Origin: an uncultured Oscillospiraceae bacterium
GTDB lineage: Bacteria; Bacillota; Clostridia; Oscillospirales; Oscillospiraceae
Assembly (NCBI GenBank): GCA_910588625.1
Contig: CAJUQN010000060.1
Span: 1-16,900 of the forward strand
Direction of reading: 5' to 3'
DNA: 16,900 bases
The translations under genes were made by a program, and so were the position numbers. The notes beneath the pieces are model-generated. The model was not told the DNA's origin and did no database searches. It saw nothing but the letters and a program-made list of their open reading frames with translations. Shown one piece after another: positions 15,321 to 16,900 of the stretch. The stretch's first letter is position 1. Every line of letters begins with the position of its first letter.

Positions 15321-15343
15321 TATTTAACCTCCTGTTGCACAAC
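15308..15343 (-). promoter_or_regulatory. Inverted repeat enclosing the recombinase start codon and RBS
   Basis: A 9-bp perfect inverted repeat: GTTGTGCAA at 15308-15316 and TTGCACAAC at 15335-15343 (plus strand). The 18-base loop contains the AGGAGG and the ATG. In the mRNA the stem would fold over the initiation region and could hinder ribosome entry. Confidence 0.55.
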
Positions 15344-15387
15344 GCATAGTGTTCTGACCTGTTACAAGATATATTATACACTATGCG
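15343..15387 (-). promoter_or_regulatory. 10-bp inverted repeat overlapping a -10 element before the recombinase
   Basis: Perfect arms CGCATAGTGT (15343-15352) and ACACTATGCG (15378-15387), 25 bp apart. A perfect TATAAT on the minus strand (15378-15373) sits at the inner edge of the right arm, though no good -35 is visible 17 bases further. The shape suits an operator for a repressor or for the recombinase itself. The right arm overlaps the last codons of the small gene. Confidence 0.5.
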
Positions 15388-15578
15388 CTGCGCTTTTGCA
15401 TCTCTTTTTCGCAATTTACAATGTATTTTTCATATATTTCTTTCAAATTCCCCTTGCCCGAAAAGACACTGGAAACCCTGTATTTCGTATTGCCGACTAT
15501 GTATTCCCGGTATGCCGGAAGATACCGCATATTATCAGCCCCTTTATTGGAAGGGTATGTTGCAGTCTTGTCCATCAT
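15381..15578 (-). CDS. Small element-encoded protein (TnpW-like), function unknown
   Basis: 65 residues: an N-terminal variable part, then YIVGNTKYRVSSVFS and a Lys/Glu-rich helix ending KEMQKRSA. The pattern of a short sheet (NTKYRVSSVF) followed by an amphipathic helix resembles small proteins found next to recombinases on Firmicute transposons (TnpW-like), but the match is by eye and weak. It overlaps the Rep stop codon by four bases (ATGA) and has AAAGGGAGGTG ahead of its start, so it is translated together with Rep. Position between Rep and recombinase makes it a reasonable candidate for an accessory or directionality factor; nothing in the sequence proves that. Confidence 0.65.
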   Translation of the reverse strand: MMDKTATYPSNKGADNMRYLPAYREYIVGNTKYRVSSVFSGKGNLKEIYEKYIVNCEKEMQKRSA

Positions 15579-16486
15579 ACCGCTACACCTCCCTTTGCCT
15601 GGAGGTGATAGAAGGGGTTGGCAATGAAATCAACGCCCCATAAATTTTCCTTGATGGTCATGGGGTTGACGTTCAGCGCCTCCAACTGGCCGAGGTATTT
15701 TTTCACTGTGTTGGTGGCGCGGGCCGCTCTCAATGCGTCAATTCCGCTGTTTTGAACGAGAAGCAGGGAATCAATCAGCTTTTTCTTTTCCAACTGCTTC
15801 AAAGTCGGGTCGGCCTGGATGATGGCGCTTGCTTTGTCCAGCGTGTAGAAATCACCTGCCGGGAAGATAGGCTTCGCGTGGGTGAGGTAGTGCGCCTCCC
15901 GCTCTAACGTTACCCAGTTGCCCCATGTCCTCGTTAGCCCGTAATGCTTGAACCAATACTTCACGTGGCTGGCGTGGCATTGGACCTCTTGCCGGACCAG
16001 CCCCTCCTGAGAAGGGCTGACTTTGGCCCCCTTCTCCCTGCGCTCTTTGTCTTTGCGGTAGAGTTGAGCGTGCCGCGACTTGCACAAAAAGTAAACGGAG
16101 TGGGTAAAATCGGCTTTCGACATACTCATTGCCCGCTGTGGGAGCTGCTGCATTGTCTCCACCAGCACTTCACTGACCTGGGCGGGAAGATAAAAATTGT
16201 AGTCGTAGTCGATGCGGGACAGTTGAAAATCGTCAATCGTCAACCCGACCTGGGCGAGCCAGTTATCAACCGTTGCCCTCATGTGGTTGATTCCGCTCTG
16301 TGTCGTGTTCAGTTCCCCGGTGACGTTGTGTACTTGCAGCTTGACGCAGCAGCACATCACTGAACCGCTGAGCGGGTGGAGCCACGCCTTGCAGCCGAAC
16401 GGGGCGGGGACGCTCGGCAAAAGCTCGTACTGTGTGGCGTTGCCGTCGGTTGGGTCGTAGACGGCGAAGGTGGAAATTGTGTCCAT
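15575..16486 (-). CDS. Rolling-circle-type replication protein (phage/plasmid Rep, gene II/X-like)
   Basis: 303 residues from ATG 16486. The pattern LSRIDYDYNF (89-98), HSVYFLCKSRHAQLYRKDKE (129-148) and GLVRQEVQCHASHVKYW (162-178) follows the order of the phage gene II/X (Phage_CRI) and related Rep_trans plasmid initiators: RxDxxxxF, a YxK-type segment with candidate nicking Tyr (Y143 or Y94/Y96), then a conserved RxE. These proteins nick one strand at the double-strand origin to start rolling-circle replication. The frame is open up to a TTG at 16642, but family proteins begin close to MDT, so I take the internal ATG. Its Shine-Dalgarno (AGAGGG) is rather far, so the start is uncertain. It leads an operon with the small protein and probably the recombinase. 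Confidence 0.7.
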   Translation of the reverse strand: MDTISTFAVYDPTDGNATQYELLPSVPAPFGCKAWLHPLSGSVMCCCVKLQVHNVTGELNTTQSGINHMRATVDNWLAQVGLTIDDFQLSRIDYDYNFYLPAQVSEVLVETMQQLPQRAMSMSKADFTHSVYFLCKSRHAQLYRKDKERREKGAKVSPSQEGLVRQEVQCHASHVKYWFKHYGLTRTWGNWVTLEREAHYLTHAKPIFPAGDFYTLDKASAIIQADPTLKQLEKKKLIDSLLLVQNSGIDALRAARATNTVKKYLGQLEALNVNPMTIKENLWGVDFIANPFYHLQAKGGVAV

Positions 16487-16684
16487 ATAAACTCTTGTGA
16501 ACCCTCTTTCAGAGAAATTTGACAAGGTTTCCTGGAACACCTGATATTTACCCGCCCCATGGATGGGCGGCAAAATCGGGTCCCTGGTTTCTCGTCTGAG
16601 GGTTGATATCCAAAACCGCTGAAAAATAAAGGAGGACGGCAACTACCTCAATAGTCACCCAAAGCAACACCACAAAATGGACGT

Positions 16685-16716
16685 AAAAAATACCGCCCCC
16701 AGCCCAGGGAGGCGGT
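16685..16716 (-). terminator. Minus-strand terminator from an upstream element gene
   Basis: ACCGCC (16692-16697) pairs with GGCGGT (16711-16716), with an inner CCC/GGG. On the minus strand the stem is followed by ATTTTTT (16691-16685). It would end transcription coming from a gene beyond the right edge before rep begins. Confidence 0.65.
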
Positions 16717-16738
16717 CACAGACAGCGATATAAAAACG

Positions 16739-16788
16739 ACCCGCCGAACAGGTACGGACGCGAAAGCGGGCGTATCTGTTCAGCGGGT
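16739..16788. repeat. Long imperfect palindrome with GAAA loop (origin/att candidate)
   Basis: Outer arms 16739-16751 and 16776-16788 pair over 13 positions with one mismatch. Inside, TACG (16753-16756) pairs with CGTA (16771-16774) and CGC (16759-16761) with GCG (16766-16768) around a 4-nt loop GAAA-like centre. It lies 250 bases upstream of rep, a fitting place for a double-strand or single-strand origin of a rolling-circle replicon, or a recombinase site. Confidence 0.55.
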
Positions 16789-16791
16789 GCG

Positions 16792-16843
16792 CGGGGTGAG
16801 CCGCAAAGCGGCGAGGGGGGCGCCCCCGGATTTCATCACCCCG
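16792..16843. repeat. Clover-like fold: outer stem enclosing two hairpins
   Basis: CGGGGTGA (16792-16799) pairs perfectly with TCACCCCG (16836-16843). Inside are GCCGC-AAA-GCGGC (16800-16812) and the perfect 12-bp palindrome at 16816-16827 (five G, CG, five C). No reading frame explains this. The bases from 16643 to the window end hold no gene that I can support; they contain this fold, the palindrome and the minus-strand terminator. Confidence 0.5.
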
Positions 16844-16900
16844 ATAAACTGGAATTTGAATACCACGATTTTATGAGCGTCTATTGCTCACCGTGGGTTT

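Larger units (their letters stand above)
13676..16900. mobile_element. Serine-recombinase element inserted in spoVFB (left part; runs off the window)
   Basis: The left edge lies between about 13676 and 13700, where spoVFB similarity ends and the recombinase gene ends. From there a minus-strand run of Rep, small protein and large serine recombinase covers the segment, followed by folded non-coding DNA to the window end. The exact crossover bases cannot be fixed because the other junction is not visible. Coding sequence here is visibly poorer in G+C than the flanking host genes (for example 15340-15540), a sign of separate origin. Skin and vfbin of Bacillus also place the recombinase gene within the element near the split sporulation gene. 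Confidence 0.72.

Noticed and set aside
16487..16642. Longer Rep starting at TTG 16642
   Set aside because: The extra 52 residues resemble no Rep family start and include a GC hairpin (16552-16570) more typical of an origin region.
1..16900. CRISPR array, tRNA or rRNA genes
   Set aside because: I saw no regularly spaced direct repeats and no tRNA- or rRNA-like stretch on either strand by eye.

Overview
The window looks like chromosome of a GC-rich, spore-forming Firmicute of the gut, most like Oscillospiraceae (Flavonifractor/Intestinimonas/Lawsonibacter type). This placing is an inference from protein resemblance, GC-rich third codon positions, strong AGGAGG ribosome binding sites, and a piece of a sporulation gene (dipicolinate synthase subunit B).

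Layout. 1-1311: the 3' two thirds of htpG (Hsp90), closed by a perfect hairpin terminator. 1441-1650: the tail of a broken tyrosine integrase. 1634-3679 (minus): a two-component pair, a LytTR response regulator followed by a GHKL (AgrC-like) sensor kinase. 3680-3894: a short divergent control region with a readable sigma-70 type promoter on each strand. 3895-12216 (plus): a glycoside-use cluster made of a cytoplasmic GH2 glycosidase, a GPH (MelB-type) symporter, an SDR enzyme of the fructuronate reductase/D-mannonate oxidoreductase type, a large membrane-anchored GH3 enzyme with reversed domain order, and a four-helix membrane protein. Two convergent terminators close it. 12330-13256 (minus): a CorA-type metal ion channel with a promoter and a leader of about 234 nt that ends in a terminator-like hairpin and a hairpin covering the ribosome binding site.

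13535 to the right edge: a mobile element and what it interrupts. The last ~50 codons of spoVFB (dpaB) lie at 13535-13690 on the minus strand and stop agreeing with the family just where a large serine recombinase gene ends. The recombinase, a 65-residue protein and a rolling-circle/filamentous-phage-like Rep protein form a minus-strand run, followed upstream by a densely folded non-coding stretch that reaches the window edge. The 5' part of spoVFB is not in the window and would be expected beyond the far end of the element.

How the genes may work together. A glycoside, plausibly a glucuronide, would be imported by the GPH symporter, cut by the GH2 enzyme, and the uronate passed through fructuronate to mannonate by the SDR enzyme. 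The GH3 enzyme would act outside the membrane on a beta-linked sugar. The most striking observation is the recombinase element inside spoVFB. It has the same arrangement as the sporulation-excised skin and vfbin elements of Bacillus, so it may be a developmentally excised element in a gut clostridial relative. The sequence shows the split and the recombinase at the edge; regulated excision is inference.
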